Below, piece by piece: positions 53,058 through 63,700 of a stretch of 64,000 bases of DNA. The first letter of the stretch is position 1. Every line of letters begins with the position of its first letter. The translations under genes were made by a program, and so were the position numbers. Source of the stretch: Saprospiraceae bacterium (GTDB lineage: Bacteria; Bacteroidota; Bacteroidia; Chitinophagales; Saprospiraceae); the NCBI GenBank assembly GCA_013001595.1, contig JABDMH010000096.1, forward strand, positions 1 to 64,000, in the 5' to 3' direction. The notes below the pieces were generated by a model. It worked only from the letters and a program-made list of their open reading frames with translations, did no database searches and had not been told where the DNA came from.

Positions 53058-55097
53058 ATGGTGAAAAAGTTTTGCATTTTGATGGTCTTGCTGGGGTGCT
53101 GGATTACTGCCATCAAGGCGCAATTCAATCAGCATCAGGCAGACAGCCTCTTGGGTGTATTGGACGAAGTTATTGAAGATACGATGCATTTACAGGCACT
53201 CATACAATTGGGTGAATTATATCGTGATCATAAATCTGCAGAAGCCATTGAGGTGCTGAAGGAGGCAGCATATTACGCCCGCCTGATCCATGATGATGTT
53301 TCATTGGCCAAAGTTCATGCTACTGCAGGTACAGCTTTTGGACGCCTAGGAAAGGTGGACTCGGCTCGGTTTTATTGGCAGTCATCTTATCAATTATTGG
53401 GCGTCGATACACTTTCTAATAAAGGAGGAGGACTCCTTAATAATCTCGGAATGACCGAAGAGATGGAAGGCAATCTCTCTGAGGCTGTAAACTACTACGA
53501 GCGGGCCCTGCTGATCTTTCATTCTTTGAACGATACCTTTGGCAGGGCAGGCATTTCTAATAATCTCGGATTGGTCTATAAAAAGCAAGGAAATTATCAA
53601 CGGGCCATGGAGTCTTTTCTGCTGGCATTGAATGGTTTCGAAGAAATTGAACACATTGCAGGACAGGCCTCCATATCCAATAATTTGGGCATGATTGCCC
53701 AAGATCAAAAATCATATGTAGACGCACTAGGGTATTACAAGCATTCGCTTCAGTTGAAAGAAAAACTTGAGGATAAACATAGTATCGCCATTACCTTAAA
53801 CAACATCGGCACCTTATATAAAGAACAGGTGCAGTTGGATTCTGCCAGGCATTATCATCAGTCCTCACTAGACTTGAAAAAGGAGATAGCGGATATACGT
53901 GGTCAAGCAATCTCCTACAATAACCTTGGGGAGTTGGCCATTGTGGCAGGAGATTATCGCAGTGGGCTTGAGCTCAATAAAAAGGCTCACGCCCTAGCTG
54001 AAAGCGATCCGCATACCAAAGCTATGGCAGAAGTCTTTATTGGTATGGCTTACCAGAAGATAGGTCAATCGCAGGAGGCCAAACGATGGTTACTGGAAGC
54101 TGCAAAAAGGGGTGAGCAGACAGGTGAACTAAGTATAGAATATGACGCTAAGATCAACTTGTATTCATTGTTCAAAAATAGTAATCCAAAGCGTGCACTA
54201 ACATATTTTGAAGAGGCAACCGCCATAAAGGATTCTTTATTCAATCAGGAAAATACGAGGGCATTAACAACACTTGAATTGGAGTATGCTTTTGAGAAAG
54301 AAAAGGCAGTTAAGGATCAGGAGATCTCATTGCTCAACAGTGAAAAGGAACTGGCGGCACTGCAATTGAGAACGGCAAAACGTAGAAATTTGACCTTTGG
54401 TGTACTCTTCCTACTACTTGCAGTGACATCGATCATCCTCTATCGATTGTTCACACGCATCAAAGCACAAAACTTGATCATAGCGCAAACCCTAGAAGAA
54501 CGAGAAACACTACTAAAGGAAATTCATCATCGTGTCAAGAACAACCTACAGGTGATCAGCTCACTGTTAAAATTGCAATCTCGCAGCTTGTCAGATGAAA
54601 CGGCAGTGGCAGCACTTCAGGAGGGACAAAATAGAGTGCGTTCAATGGCTCTCATACATCAAGACTTATATCAAGAGGATAATTTAATTGGTGTTTCAGC
54701 GAGGCAGTACATAGAAAAGCTTTGCGATGGTCTCTTTAAGTCTTACAACATCAAATCAGACAAGATCTCTATGCAAATGGATATTGATGATGTGACACTT
54801 GATGTAGACAATGTCATACCTTTGGGGCTGATTATAAATGAGTTGGTTACCAATTCATTAAAGTATGCTTTCGAAGATCTAGACCGTGGGATATTATCGA
54901 TTTCTTTACGACAGGAATTAAAAGGATTACAACTAGATGTACAGGATAATGGTGTGGGCCTGCCTTCTTCTTTTTCGATACAGAAAACCACTTCCCTTGG
55001 CTTTCGATTGATTCAGGCCTTTGCCACGAAGCTTAGTGCCGAACTAAATATAGAGCAAGGTGATGGAACTCATGTGTCACTCTTTATACCCACATAG
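53058..55097 (+). CDS. TPR-sensor histidine kinase (HisKA_2 family)
   Basis: About 679 residues from the ATG at 53058. A signal or first membrane segment (MVKKFCILMVLLGCWITAIKAQ) is followed by about six TPRs in the periplasm (NNLGMTEEMEGNLSEAVNYY; NNLGLVYKKQGNYQRAMESF; NNIGTLYKEQVQLDSARHYH). A coiled coil and a membrane helix (LTFGVLFLLLAVTSIILY) come next, then a HisKA_2 dimerisation/phosphoacceptor domain (KEIHHRVKNNLQVISSLLKL, His490/491). The HATPase domain has ELVTNSLKYAFED and DVQDNGVGLPSSF. This class typically phosphorylates receivers of LytTR or other regulators; no response regulator lies next to it. The TPR ectodomain suggests sensing of a peptide or protein. Confidence 0.93.
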   Translation: MVKKFCILMVLLGCWITAIKAQFNQHQADSLLGVLDEVIEDTMHLQALIQLGELYRDHKSAEAIEVLKEAAYYARLIHDDVSLAKVHATAGTAFGRLGKVDSARFYWQSSYQLLGVDTLSNKGGGLLNNLGMTEEMEGNLSEAVNYYERALLIFHSLNDTFGRAGISNNLGLVYKKQGNYQRAMESFLLALNGFEEIEHIAGQASISNNLGMIAQDQKSYVDALGYYKHSLQLKEKLEDKHSIAITLNNIGTLYKEQVQLDSARHYHQSSLDLKKEIADIRGQAISYNNLGELAIVAGDYRSGLELNKKAHALAESDPHTKAMAEVFIGMAYQKIGQSQEAKRWLLEAAKRGEQTGELSIEYDAKINLYSLFKNSNPKRALTYFEEATAIKDSLFNQENTRALTTLELEYAFEKEKAVKDQEISLLNSEKELAALQLRTAKRRNLTFGVLFLLLAVTSIILYRLFTRIKAQNLIIAQTLEERETLLKEIHHRVKNNLQVISSLLKLQSRSLSDETAVAALQEGQNRVRSMALIHQDLYQEDNLIGVSARQYIEKLCDGLFKSYNIKSDKISMQMDIDDVTLDVDNVIPLGLIINELVTNSLKYAFEDLDRGILSISLRQELKGLQLDVQDNGVGLPSSFSIQKTTSLGFRLIQAFATKLSAELNIEQGDGTHVSLFIPT

Positions 55098-55141
55098 ATC
55101 ACTATGTTTAATGTAAAAACCTTAGCAATTAATCTTTGAAC

Positions 55142-55705
55142 ATGTCTTTGCCCTTAGTGATGACGATAGAAGATATTGACCGGAGTGCCATTTCATATTC
55201 TCTTCCTGTGGGATTGACAATTTCCAATTATGAAAATGGTGATGAAGATCATTGGTCAGGATTACAAGCGACCACGGATTCATTTGATTCAGATCGAGCA
55301 GCACTCGCACATTTTAATGAATCGTTCGGGGAAGAGAAAATAGATTTGAAAAATCGATGTTATTTCTTGCACTCGATGGATCAGAAGTATATCGGTACTG
55401 CAATGGCTTGGATGGCAGAGGAGCCTTTTGATATGCAGTATGGACGATTACACTGGGTAGTAATTCATCCGAGATATCGCGGGCTTGGACTGGGAAAAGT
55501 ATTGATTAGATATACCATGCAGCAATTATTGCGATATACAGATAAGTTCTATTTAACTTCTCAAACTTCTAGTCTGACCGCAATTGATATTTATTTAGAT
55601 CTGGGTTTTCGACCACTAGTTCGAAATTCCTTGGACAGGGAAGCATGGGAACTGGTTAAAAAATCCCTAAAGGATAGAAGTACTGCGAAACTAGTGGATG
55701 TTTAG
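55142..55705 (+). CDS. GNAT-family acetyltransferase
   Basis: About 187 residues from the ATG at 55142. The acetyl-CoA binding motif A is HWVVIHPRYRGLGLGKVLIRY (R/Q-x-x-G-x-G/A form), followed by the motif-B region FYLTSQTSSLTAIDIYLDLGFRPL, which is typical. The preceding helix-rich part (ATTDSFDSDRAALAHFNESFG) is unusual and may be a substrate-side extension. The acceptor substrate is not predictable. It lies 44 bases after the TPR-kinase gene and may be co-transcribed with it. Confidence 0.88.
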   Translation: MSLPLVMTIEDIDRSAISYSLPVGLTISNYENGDEDHWSGLQATTDSFDSDRAALAHFNESFGEEKIDLKNRCYFLHSMDQKYIGTAMAWMAEEPFDMQYGRLHWVVIHPRYRGLGLGKVLIRYTMQQLLRYTDKFYLTSQTSSLTAIDIYLDLGFRPLVRNSLDREAWELVKKSLKDRSTAKLVDV

Positions 55706-55798
55706 TATCTCTTCCGTTCCCATGCCTTGAATGTTAACTATCAAATAGATATACACTTGTCATTAGAACAATATTTAGAGAAAAAAACGAACAGAATA

Positions 55799-57232
55799 TT
55801 ATTGACCTAGACCAAGAGAATAGCCCCGTGTTCCGTCAAATTCGTAGAGGTTCTCCGTCTTGATCACATCGACATTTTCTTTAAGTGCCTGCTGCAATAG
55901 ATTTGGAATGCTTGCATTCTCTGCCGGCTTGCCATTACTCACTTCATAGCGACACCTCCAATGATCCGTACAAAATGTTTCATCAAAACCATTGGGCCAA
56001 ACTTTTACTCCCCTGTTGGTGATCATTGACAGTGCGATATCAGAATTTAATTTCTGCAATTTTTCTGCAAGGCTGTCTGGATCACTGCCCTTCCAGTCAA
56101 CAAATACATCCACACCTTTTAATACTTTGGCTGGAGAGGGTACACGCTTGTATTTGGGAAGATCAATTTTGAGCCCAACCTGATATTGCACTGAGGGCAA
56201 TTTTTTTGGTGACAGACCAAGACGAGAGATAATGGCTTCTCCAAATTCGGTTGTACTCACCAGCTTTGTGCTGATTCCTTCCTTAAATATGTCTTCCGTG
56301 TGGATTCCTTCTTCGATGGCACATGACCAGGCATTCTTGATTTTTTGGGCAATCTCCTGCTGACCAATATGATTTAGCATCATGATGGAAGCTCGTAAAA
56401 GCCCCGAAGGATTTGCCACATTTTTTCCTGCAATTGGTGGGGCGGAACCATGGATAGCTTCAAACATAGCACAACTTTCACCTACGTTTGCTGATCCAGC
56501 AAGACCTACAGAACCCGAGATCTGTGCGGCAATGTCAGACAATACATCTCCATATAGATTAGAGGTGACTACTACTTCAAACATTTCTGGACTATCTGCT
56601 AAGCGCGCAGCACCGATGTCAATAATCCAGCTATCTGCTTCGATGTCAGGATATTCCTCAGCGATCTCAAGAAATACTTGATGAAACAATCCATCCGTAT
56701 GCTTCATGATGTTATCCTTGACAAAGCAGCTCACCTTTTTTCGATTGTAAAGCTTTGCATATTCAAAGGCATAGCGGATTATTTTTTCACAGCCAGGTCT
56801 TGAAATTAACTTCAAGCATTGGATAACCTCTTGCGTCTGCTGATGCTCAATACCTGCATAAAGATCCTCCTCGTTTTCTCTAATGATAACCACATCCATT
56901 TTCGGATGTTTGGTATTCACGTATGGATAAAAACTTTTACAAGGTCTAATGTTGGCAAAGAGTCCGAGGGCCTTCCTCAAGGTTACATTCAGGCTTTTAT
57001 ATCCACCACCCTGGGGAGTGGTGATGGGAGCCTTGAGAAATACTTTGTTTTTTCGAATACTTTCCCAAGCTAGTTCTGGTATGCCACTTGAATTTCCGGC
57101 CGGGTAGGCTTTTTCACCGATCTCTACCTCCTCCCAATCAATTTTAGCACCTGCAGCATTTAGAATGTCTAAGGTGCAGTTCATGATTTCGGGTCCAATG
57201 CCATCTCCTTTTGCTACTGTAACTTTTTGCAT
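55799..57232 (-). CDS. icd: Isocitrate dehydrogenase (long form), probably NAD-type cofactor site
   Basis: 477 residues from the ATG at 57232; the frame extends 18 codons upstream. It is a beta-decarboxylating dehydrogenase of the TCA cycle: isocitrate-binding LKAPITTPQGGGYKSLNVTLRK (S80, N82, R86), RENEEDLYAGIEH (118-130), VKDNIMKHTDGLF (Lys172), SNLYGDVLSD (Mg ligands). The sequence after about 335 is a C-terminal extension as in long IDHs. The coenzyme loop HGSAPPIAGKNVANP has P266-I267 where NADP enzymes carry Lys-Tyr, resembling the APDIAG of NAD-type relatives; NAD use is likely but unproven. It reads leftward, upstream of two small genes and the LysR regulator. Confidence 0.9.
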   Translation of the reverse strand: MQKVTVAKGDGIGPEIMNCTLDILNAAGAKIDWEEVEIGEKAYPAGNSSGIPELAWESIRKNKVFLKAPITTPQGGGYKSLNVTLRKALGLFANIRPCKSFYPYVNTKHPKMDVVIIRENEEDLYAGIEHQQTQEVIQCLKLISRPGCEKIIRYAFEYAKLYNRKKVSCFVKDNIMKHTDGLFHQVFLEIAEEYPDIEADSWIIDIGAARLADSPEMFEVVVTSNLYGDVLSDIAAQISGSVGLAGSANVGESCAMFEAIHGSAPPIAGKNVANPSGLLRASIMMLNHIGQQEIAQKIKNAWSCAIEEGIHTEDIFKEGISTKLVSTTEFGEAIISRLGLSPKKLPSVQYQVGLKIDLPKYKRVPSPAKVLKGVDVFVDWKGSDPDSLAEKLQKLNSDIALSMITNRGVKVWPNGFDETFCTDHWRCRYEVSNGKPAENASIPNLLQQALKENVDVIKTENLYEFDGTRGYSLGLGQ

Positions 57233-57315
57233 AGTTGATAAATTATTTAGTTGGTCCTTCTGATTCGTTATTGTATTGATTGGCAAACGATTATTTGTCT
57301 AGATTGATTGGAAGC

Positions 57316-57615
57316 TTAGTAGTCTAGGGATAAATGAAGGATGCCATCAATTCTCACATTGGTCCCTGCTTTGCGTGCTTTGGCAATATGCATTTTAGCC
57401 ATATTTCTTTCATGCTCCAATGACAATATTTTGCGGTTAACTACTGCATTGTCTGCACTATCATTCCCTTCGAATGATTTTAGTCTTTGGAACTTGTGAA
57501 AATTAATTTTTTGATCGATGAGTGAGCCAATCACATCCATGGCCTCGGAGGGTGTGAATACACCATCTACCAATTGAACTTTCTGATCTACTTTAGTGGC
57601 TATCTGAGTTTTCAT
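57316..57615 (-). CDS. Small conserved-looking cytosolic protein
   Basis: 99 residues, without signal or membrane segments. It has a helix-rich pattern (TPSEAMDVIGSLIDQKINFHKFQRLKSFE; SLEHERNMAKMHIAKARKAG) and a strand-like end (VRIDGILHLSLDY). Small proteins of this sort occur in Bacteroidota beside metabolic genes, but I cannot name a family. It lies 83 bases before icd and 43 bases after the small membrane protein, so the three may form one leftward unit under the divergent LysR-type regulator. Confidence 0.6.
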   Translation of the reverse strand: MKTQIATKVDQKVQLVDGVFTPSEAMDVIGSLIDQKINFHKFQRLKSFEGNDSADNAVVNRKILSLEHERNMAKMHIAKARKAGTNVRIDGILHLSLDY

Positions 57616-57658
57616 AATTAATTAATTTAGTTGTTAAAAAATTTGTGTTAGAAAATAT

Positions 57659-57907
57659 CTAGTCATTGAGGAGAAAAAGGCAAATCACGATTATTCCCGA
57701 GATGACTATTTCACTTAAGAATAAATCGCCCTGTGTCCTTGAGAAATATATCAATGCAGAGAATACAGCTGCCACAGCCGTGAACCTTACCAATTTAGTC
57801 GAGTGTATGGATAAAGGCTTCCAGGCATTAAGCTTATTGAATGTTGAAGATTGACTCCCAGTGGCTGTTTGACTGTTGCTTCCGATAGTAATTGTCTTAG
57901 CTTTCAT
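57659..57907 (-). CDS. Small two-helix membrane protein
   Basis: 82 residues. A polar, Ser/Thr/Gln-rich N-terminus (about 1-35) is followed by two hydrophobic segments (VRFTAVAAVFSALIYF and SEIVISGIIVICLFLL) joined by a short polar loop (RTQGD). There is no signal cleavage site. It is the first gene of a possible small leftward unit with the 99-residue gene and icd, divergent from the LysR gene over 164 bases. Function unknown. Confidence 0.55.
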   Translation of the reverse strand: MKAKTITIGSNSQTATGSQSSTFNKLNAWKPLSIHSTKLVRFTAVAAVFSALIYFSRTQGDLFLSEIVISGIIVICLFLLND

Positions 57908-57992
57908 GTGTTAATTTTAATTTATTCTTCAAATATGAGCAATCAAATACATTAACGGTATTTAATATTATTCATCATATACATAAACACAT

Positions 57993-58006
57993 CTTATGAC
58001 ATAAAG
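57993..58006. promoter_or_regulatory. Palindromic candidate operator between the small membrane gene and lysR
   Basis: The dyad CTTATG-A-CATAAAG (core TTATGACATAA) lies in the divergent region, 66 bases before the LysR start. LysR proteins usually bind dyads around such promoters. Neither the sequence nor the spacing is confirmed by other copies. Confidence 0.3.
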
Positions 58007-58071
58007 CTTTTTGCTTGATTGTCATTCATTTGTGTTCTTTATATTGGAGTTCGAATGCATAATATTTGCTA

Positions 58072-58992
58072 ATGAATTATACACTGCATCAATTGCAGAT
58101 CTTTCAAAAGATCGTGGAGTGTGAAAGTGTGACCAAAGCTGCACAGGAACTTTACTTGAGTCAACCAGCAGTATCGATCCAACTGAAGAAGTTTCAAGAT
58201 CAGTTTTCTATTCCTTTGACTGAAGTCGTAGGACGGAAGCTTTATATAACTGACTTTGGAAAAGAGATCGCCACTGCTGCAGAAAGGATATTGAATGAAG
58301 TGGAGGCCATCACTTACAAGACAATGGCCTACCAGGGGGAGCTCTCGGGCAAACTCAAGTTTTCCATTGTATCAACGGCTAAATATGTGTTGCCTTATTT
58401 TTTGTCTGGCTTCATGGCCGATGCCAGGGGCGTGGATTTGAATATTAATGTAACCAATAAGGCATCAGTACTTAGGAGCTTAGAGGAGAATAAAGTTGAT
58501 TTTGCGCTCGTTTCGGTCATACCTGATCTTCTGAAAATCAATAAGGTACAGTTGATGCAAAACAAACTATTCCTTGTTGCTAGCTCCAAGCTCAAGGTAG
58601 GCAAGCGATCAAAGTGGAAGTTCTTGGAGGATGTACCACTTATATATCGAGAAGAAGGTTCAGCTACCCGGGCTGCGATGGAGGATTTTATCGAGAAAAA
58701 TGCCTTGCCTACCTATAAGAAGATGGAGATGATGTCAAATGAAGCCCTCAAACAGGCAGTCATTGCCGGTCTTGGTTGTTCCATCATGCCGCTGATAGGG
58801 ATCAGGGACAGTCTCAAAAATGGCGAGTTGCAGATCATCCCAACCAAAGGGCTACCCATCATCACCCATTGGAACCTTATTTGGCTTACCTCAAAGAGGT
58901 TGTCACCGGTTGCATTGGCTTTTTTAGATTATGTAGAGCGGGAGAAAGATATGATTATACAGGATACCTTTGAATGGTTTGAGCGTTACTAG
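58072..58992 (+). CDS. LysR-family transcriptional regulator
   Basis: 306 residues from the ATG at 58072; a TTG at 58066 is upstream. The winged helix-turn-helix is typical: NYTLHQLQIFQKIVECESVTKAAQELYLSQPAVSIQLKKFQ (residues 1-41), with the recognition helix around SQPAVSIQLKKF. The effector domain (about 90-300) has GELSGKLKFSIVSTAKYVLPYF and a hinge. It resembles the CbbR-like subgroup more than CysB, but the effector cannot be told. It is divergent from the small membrane protein/icd unit, which it may regulate. It is intact. Confidence 0.93.
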   Translation: MNYTLHQLQIFQKIVECESVTKAAQELYLSQPAVSIQLKKFQDQFSIPLTEVVGRKLYITDFGKEIATAAERILNEVEAITYKTMAYQGELSGKLKFSIVSTAKYVLPYFLSGFMADARGVDLNINVTNKASVLRSLEENKVDFALVSVIPDLLKINKVQLMQNKLFLVASSKLKVGKRSKWKFLEDVPLIYREEGSATRAAMEDFIEKNALPTYKKMEMMSNEALKQAVIAGLGCSIMPLIGIRDSLKNGELQIIPTKGLPIITHWNLIWLTSKRLSPVALAFLDYVEREKDMIIQDTFEWFERY

Positions 58993-59170
58993 AAGTAGTA
59001 AACAGTGAACTGGGAAGGAGTGAACAATGCGGTCGTTTATGCGATCTACGATTATTCACAATGTGGGCTCAGAACTAACTAGGATTATTCTTATATACAG
59101 CCTACTGCACCTGGAAAATGGGCTTACTATTTCGACAGAAATCACTTAATTTTAGAGTCAGTGTATCGCT

Positions 59171-60610
59171 ATGAATTGTCACAATTATCATTCTTTCCAA
59201 AGTCGACGTGAGTTTCTATCCAAATCTGCCCTTGGCTTGGGTGCGTTGAGCTTATCGGCATTACTTGATCCACTGGCAGGTCAATCTCTGCAAAGTAATG
59301 AACCATCCCGAGACCTGCCTCACTTTGCTCCCAAGGCCAAACGGGTTATTTATCTTTTTCAAAGTGGGGCCCCATCTCAGATGGATCTCTTTGATCATAA
59401 ACCCCTTTTACAAAAGATGTATGGAGAAGAGCTGCCGGCATCCGTACGTCAGGGCCAACGACTTACGGGCATGACGGCTGGGCAAACCTCTTTTCCGCTG
59501 GCAGGAACACTATTTGATTTTAAAAAACATGGAAAAGCAGGCACCTGGATGAGTGAGCTCGTACCTCATCAGTCAAAGATTGTTAACGATGTATGTTTTG
59601 TACATTCCATGCATACCGAAGCCATCAATCACGATCCGGCAGCTACTTTCATCCAGACAGGTTCCCAGTTTCCTGGTAGGCCTTCAATGGGTTCCTGGAT
59701 AGATTACGGATTGGGGTCTACTAATGAGAATTTACCATCATTTATTGTACTCAATACCAAAGGCAAAGGTGGTCAACCGCTCTATGCTCGTCTATGGGGA
59801 AATGGGTTTTTACCATCTCAGCATCAGGGTGTGCAATTTAGATCGGGGAAAGATCCTGTACTATACCTCACCAATCCTCCAGGTATAGATCGAGCACATA
59901 GACGGGAGCAGCTTGATTTTCTTAGACAACTGCAAGAGAATCAATTTCAATCCATCAAGGATCCCGAAATCGAGGCTCGGATTGCCCAATACGAGATGGC
60001 ATTTCGCATGCAGCACTCCGTTCCTGAAATGACCGACACCAGCGGAGAGCCTGATTATATATATGATCTGTATGGCCCAGATGCTAGAATTCCTGGAACC
60101 TATGCTGCAAATTGTATCCTTGCCCGTAGATTGGCCGAAAAAGGAGTGAGATTCATTCAATTGTATCATCGTGGATGGGATCAGCATGGTGATTTACCAA
60201 AGTTTATTAAACGGCAATGTCGGGAAACGGATCAGCCTTCGGCGGCACTAATTACAGACCTTAAGCAGCGCGGGTTACTAGATGACACACTGGTGATCTG
60301 GGGTGGTGAATTTGGTAGGACTAACTATTCTCAGGGCCAACTTTCTAAAACCAACTACGGTCGAGATCACCACCCCAAATGCTTTAGCCTTTGGATGGCT
60401 GGAGCTGGGATCAAGAAAGGATTTACCTATGGAAAGACAGATGATTTTAGCTACAATGTGGTTGAAAACCCTGTACACATACATGATTTTCAAGCTACCA
60501 TTATGCATCTGCTTGGCATCGACCATGAAAAGTTTACCTATAAGTTCCAGGGAAGGCGTTATCGACTTACAGATGTACACGGTAAAATAGTCAAAGACAT
60601 TTTAGCATAA
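59171..60610 (+). CDS. DUF1501 family exported protein (second copy)
   Basis: 479 residues with a Tat signal ([22 protein letters not shown]). The DUF1501 motifs are present but diverged from the copy at 43739: [43 protein letters not shown], the metal-type [14 protein letters not shown]-like segment ([14 protein letters not shown]) and [17 protein letters not shown]. It shares the sulfatase-like fold expected for the family. In Planctomycetota and Bacteroidota this subtype is encoded beside a DUF1549/DUF1553 cytochrome protein, and here that gene follows after 102 bases. No substrate is known. Confidence 0.93.
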   Translation: MNCHNYHSFQSRREFLSKSALGLGALSLSALLDPLAGQSLQSNEPSRDLPHFAPKAKRVIYLFQSGAPSQMDLFDHKPLLQKMYGEELPASVRQGQRLTGMTAGQTSFPLAGTLFDFKKHGKAGTWMSELVPHQSKIVNDVCFVHSMHTEAINHDPAATFIQTGSQFPGRPSMGSWIDYGLGSTNENLPSFIVLNTKGKGGQPLYARLWGNGFLPSQHQGVQFRSGKDPVLYLTNPPGIDRAHRREQLDFLRQLQENQFQSIKDPEIEARIAQYEMAFRMQHSVPEMTDTSGEPDYIYDLYGPDARIPGTYAANCILARRLAEKGVRFIQLYHRGWDQHGDLPKFIKRQCRETDQPSAALITDLKQRGLLDDTLVIWGGEFGRTNYSQGQLSKTNYGRDHHPKCFSLWMAGAGIKKGFTYGKTDDFSYNVVENPVHIHDFQATIMHLLGIDHEKFTYKFQGRRYRLTDVHGKIVKDILA

Positions 60611-60712
60611 ATAAATGCTTACATCCCAGCAAAAACCTGCGAAGAAGATGATACGGAACTCCAATAGTGAGGGAATGAGTAGCGAACAGTTAATGTGTTT
60701 TCCCATTTGTAA

Positions 60713-63700
60713 ATGCGTAGTGTGAAATTCGAGCATGTTTTGATGGGTCCACAAAGAATGCCATTGATGGCAATGCTGCTCAGTCTCGGGCTCTTGGCCT
60801 GTCGCTCTGAGATGCCGGTAGACTTGATGGATGCTTACAATGAATTACCCGAAAAGATCGACTTCAACTTTCACATCAAGCCCATCCTTTCTGATCGTTG
60901 TTATTCCTGTCATGGACCGGATGACAACACTCGCGAAGCCAATCTACGACTTGACCAGGAGAGATCGGCTTTTGGTAGATTGGAAGATGGAGGTCAAGCC
61001 ATTGTTACCAAAGACCTAAAGAATAGCGTGGCTTGGAAAAGGATCATCAGTGAAGATCCGGAGTTGATGATGCCTCCACCAGAAGCACATCTCGCACTGA
61101 CATTGAAAGAGAAAGCGATGATTGGGAGATGGATAGAACAAGGTGCGGAGTGGAAAAATCACTGGGCGTTCATTCCTCCTCGAAAGGTAACACCACCAGA
61201 TTCAGATTCGTCTTGGCCAATTAACGAGATAGATCAATTCATTTTGGCCGAAATGACTTCACTTGGTTTGGAGCCGTCTTCGATGGTCGAAAAGGAACGA
61301 TTGTTACGCAGAGTGACGATGGACCTGACCGGACTTCCACCGACATTGCAGGAAATCGATGCCTTTATAGCAGACAAAAGCCCTGAAGCGTATGAGCATG
61401 TGGTAGACCGTCTTTTGAGTGACATCGCTCATGCGGAACGTTTGGCTTTGGAATGGATGGATGTAGCCCGCTATGCCGATACGCATGGTATCCATGCAGA
61501 TGGTTTGCGTATCATGTGGCCTTGGCGAGATTGGGTCATTAAGGCGTTTCATGAAAACATGTCATATGATCAATTCGTTACCTGGCAGCTGGCAGGTGAT
61601 TTGTACCCCAATGCTACGCGCGAACAAAAACTGGCTACCGGCTTTCATCGAAATCACGTTGCGAATACGGAATCGGGTATTGTCCCCGAGGAGTTTCGGC
61701 TGCAGTATGTAGCGGACCGCACCAACACAACAGCGACTGCCATTATGGGCCTCACTGCCGAATGTGCAGCCTGTCATGATCATAAATTTGATCCGATCTC
61801 TCAGAAAGAGTATTACCAGATGTCGGCCTTCTTTAACAATGTGCATGAATTGGGTATGCTTGGCACAGATCAAAATTTTGGTCCTACCGTATTGCTGCCG
61901 GGTCCAGAAACAGAGCTGGTGTTGTCCGCCTTAGATGCGAAAATTGAAGAGTTGGAACAATCCGTGCAGGAGCATCAACCAGATGTAGATGCACTCAAGA
62001 TGTATTTAGAAACACTGGACCTTGATCGGATACCACTACCAAAACCCGATGGCTATTTCCCTCTCGATAAGCTCACTCCCCATGCTAAAAGAAATGGCAG
62101 CTTGCTAGATCGCAACCCGCGCAGCATCGTATATGGGGATGCGGATCTTGTCGAAGGTAAGATCGGTCATGCAATCCGGATCGACACTGACTATGAAGTG
62201 CTACGTTTTTCCGGAGTCAAACACTTCGAAATCTATGAGGGATTTTCAGGTGGAGCATGGATCAATGTTGATGAATTAGGCACTTTTCAGACCATCATGG
62301 GCAATATTGGATCCAAGAATGATAGTTGGCGTGGGTGGATTTTCTATATCGATACCATAGGCAGACCAGCAGTCAGTATCGTTCACTCCTTGTCTCACAA
62401 TTACATTCAGCTGGTCGCACAGGAAAGAATTGATCCGCTGGTATGGCATCAGCTCTTTTTCACCTACGATGGTTCTACTCACGCCTCAGGAGTTCAGATT
62501 TATTTGGACGGTCGTAAACTGAACTTAGATGTACACTTCGATCGACTGTATAAGAATATTCAACCAGCCAAGAATAGAAACTACACGCCTGATCCCAAGC
62601 GCTCTATGCGGATGGGAAGGGGTAGTCAGTATCTTTTTTCGCATAAAGATGATGGTGTGCTGGTTGGGGCAATAGATCAGGTCCGCACTTACCATCAATG
62701 GTTGTCACCCCTAGAAGTGAGGAAGCTTTATCAGATAGATCAGGGAGCTAAGTTGCAGCTACCTAGCAATGAGTCTGATGTACTATTACATTTCAAAAAC
62801 CGTCTGGATCATTCCTATCAAGATATGCATGCATCTCTACAAAGCTTGCGAACTGAGCGATTAAGTGCCATCGATACAGTTTTGGAGTCCATGGTTTTGA
62901 GTGAAATGAAGCATCCAAGAAAAACACATGTGCTGAACAGGGGACAATATGATGATTTAGGTGAGGTCGTCGATGCTCAAGTACCTAATGCCATTCCCCC
63001 CTCATTTGAAGGCTTTGGTAAGAATCGGTTGGGTCTGGCTCAATGGCTTTTTCACCCCGATCATCCATTAACGGCCAGGGTTGCGGTTAATAGATATTGG
63101 CAGATGCTCTTTGGACGTGGTCTGGTAGAAACCACACATGATTTTGGTAGCCAAGGTGCTTTACCTACTCATCCTCGTTTGCTTGATTGGCTGGCGGTAA
63201 GCTTTATTGATGATGGATGGGACTTGCGTAAGCTCTTGAAGATGATGGTGATGTCTGCTTCCTATCGTCAATCAGCAGACCGTTCAGAGCATCAGTTATC
63301 AATTGATCCAAATAATTTATTTCTGAGTAGTGGACCTAGTTATCGATGGCCAGCGGAAATTATCCGCGACAACGCATTGGCTGCAAGCGATCTACTCAAT
63401 CCAAAGGTAGGCGGTAGAAGTGTTAAGCCCTATCAACCACCTGATCTCTGGAAGGACTTGAACGAATTTTCTGGATACTTAAATACCTATCAGCAAGATA
63501 CTGGTCAAGAATTATACCGACGCAGCTTATATACCTTCATTCGTCGAACCTCGCCACCTCCTGCAATGACCACTTTCGATGCACCTAACCGTGCATTGTG
63601 TGTAGTAAAACGAGAACGAACCAATACCCCACTTCAGGCCCTGGTCCTGATGAATGATCCGCAGCTGGTGGAAGCTGCCCGCGTGATTGCTATACACATG

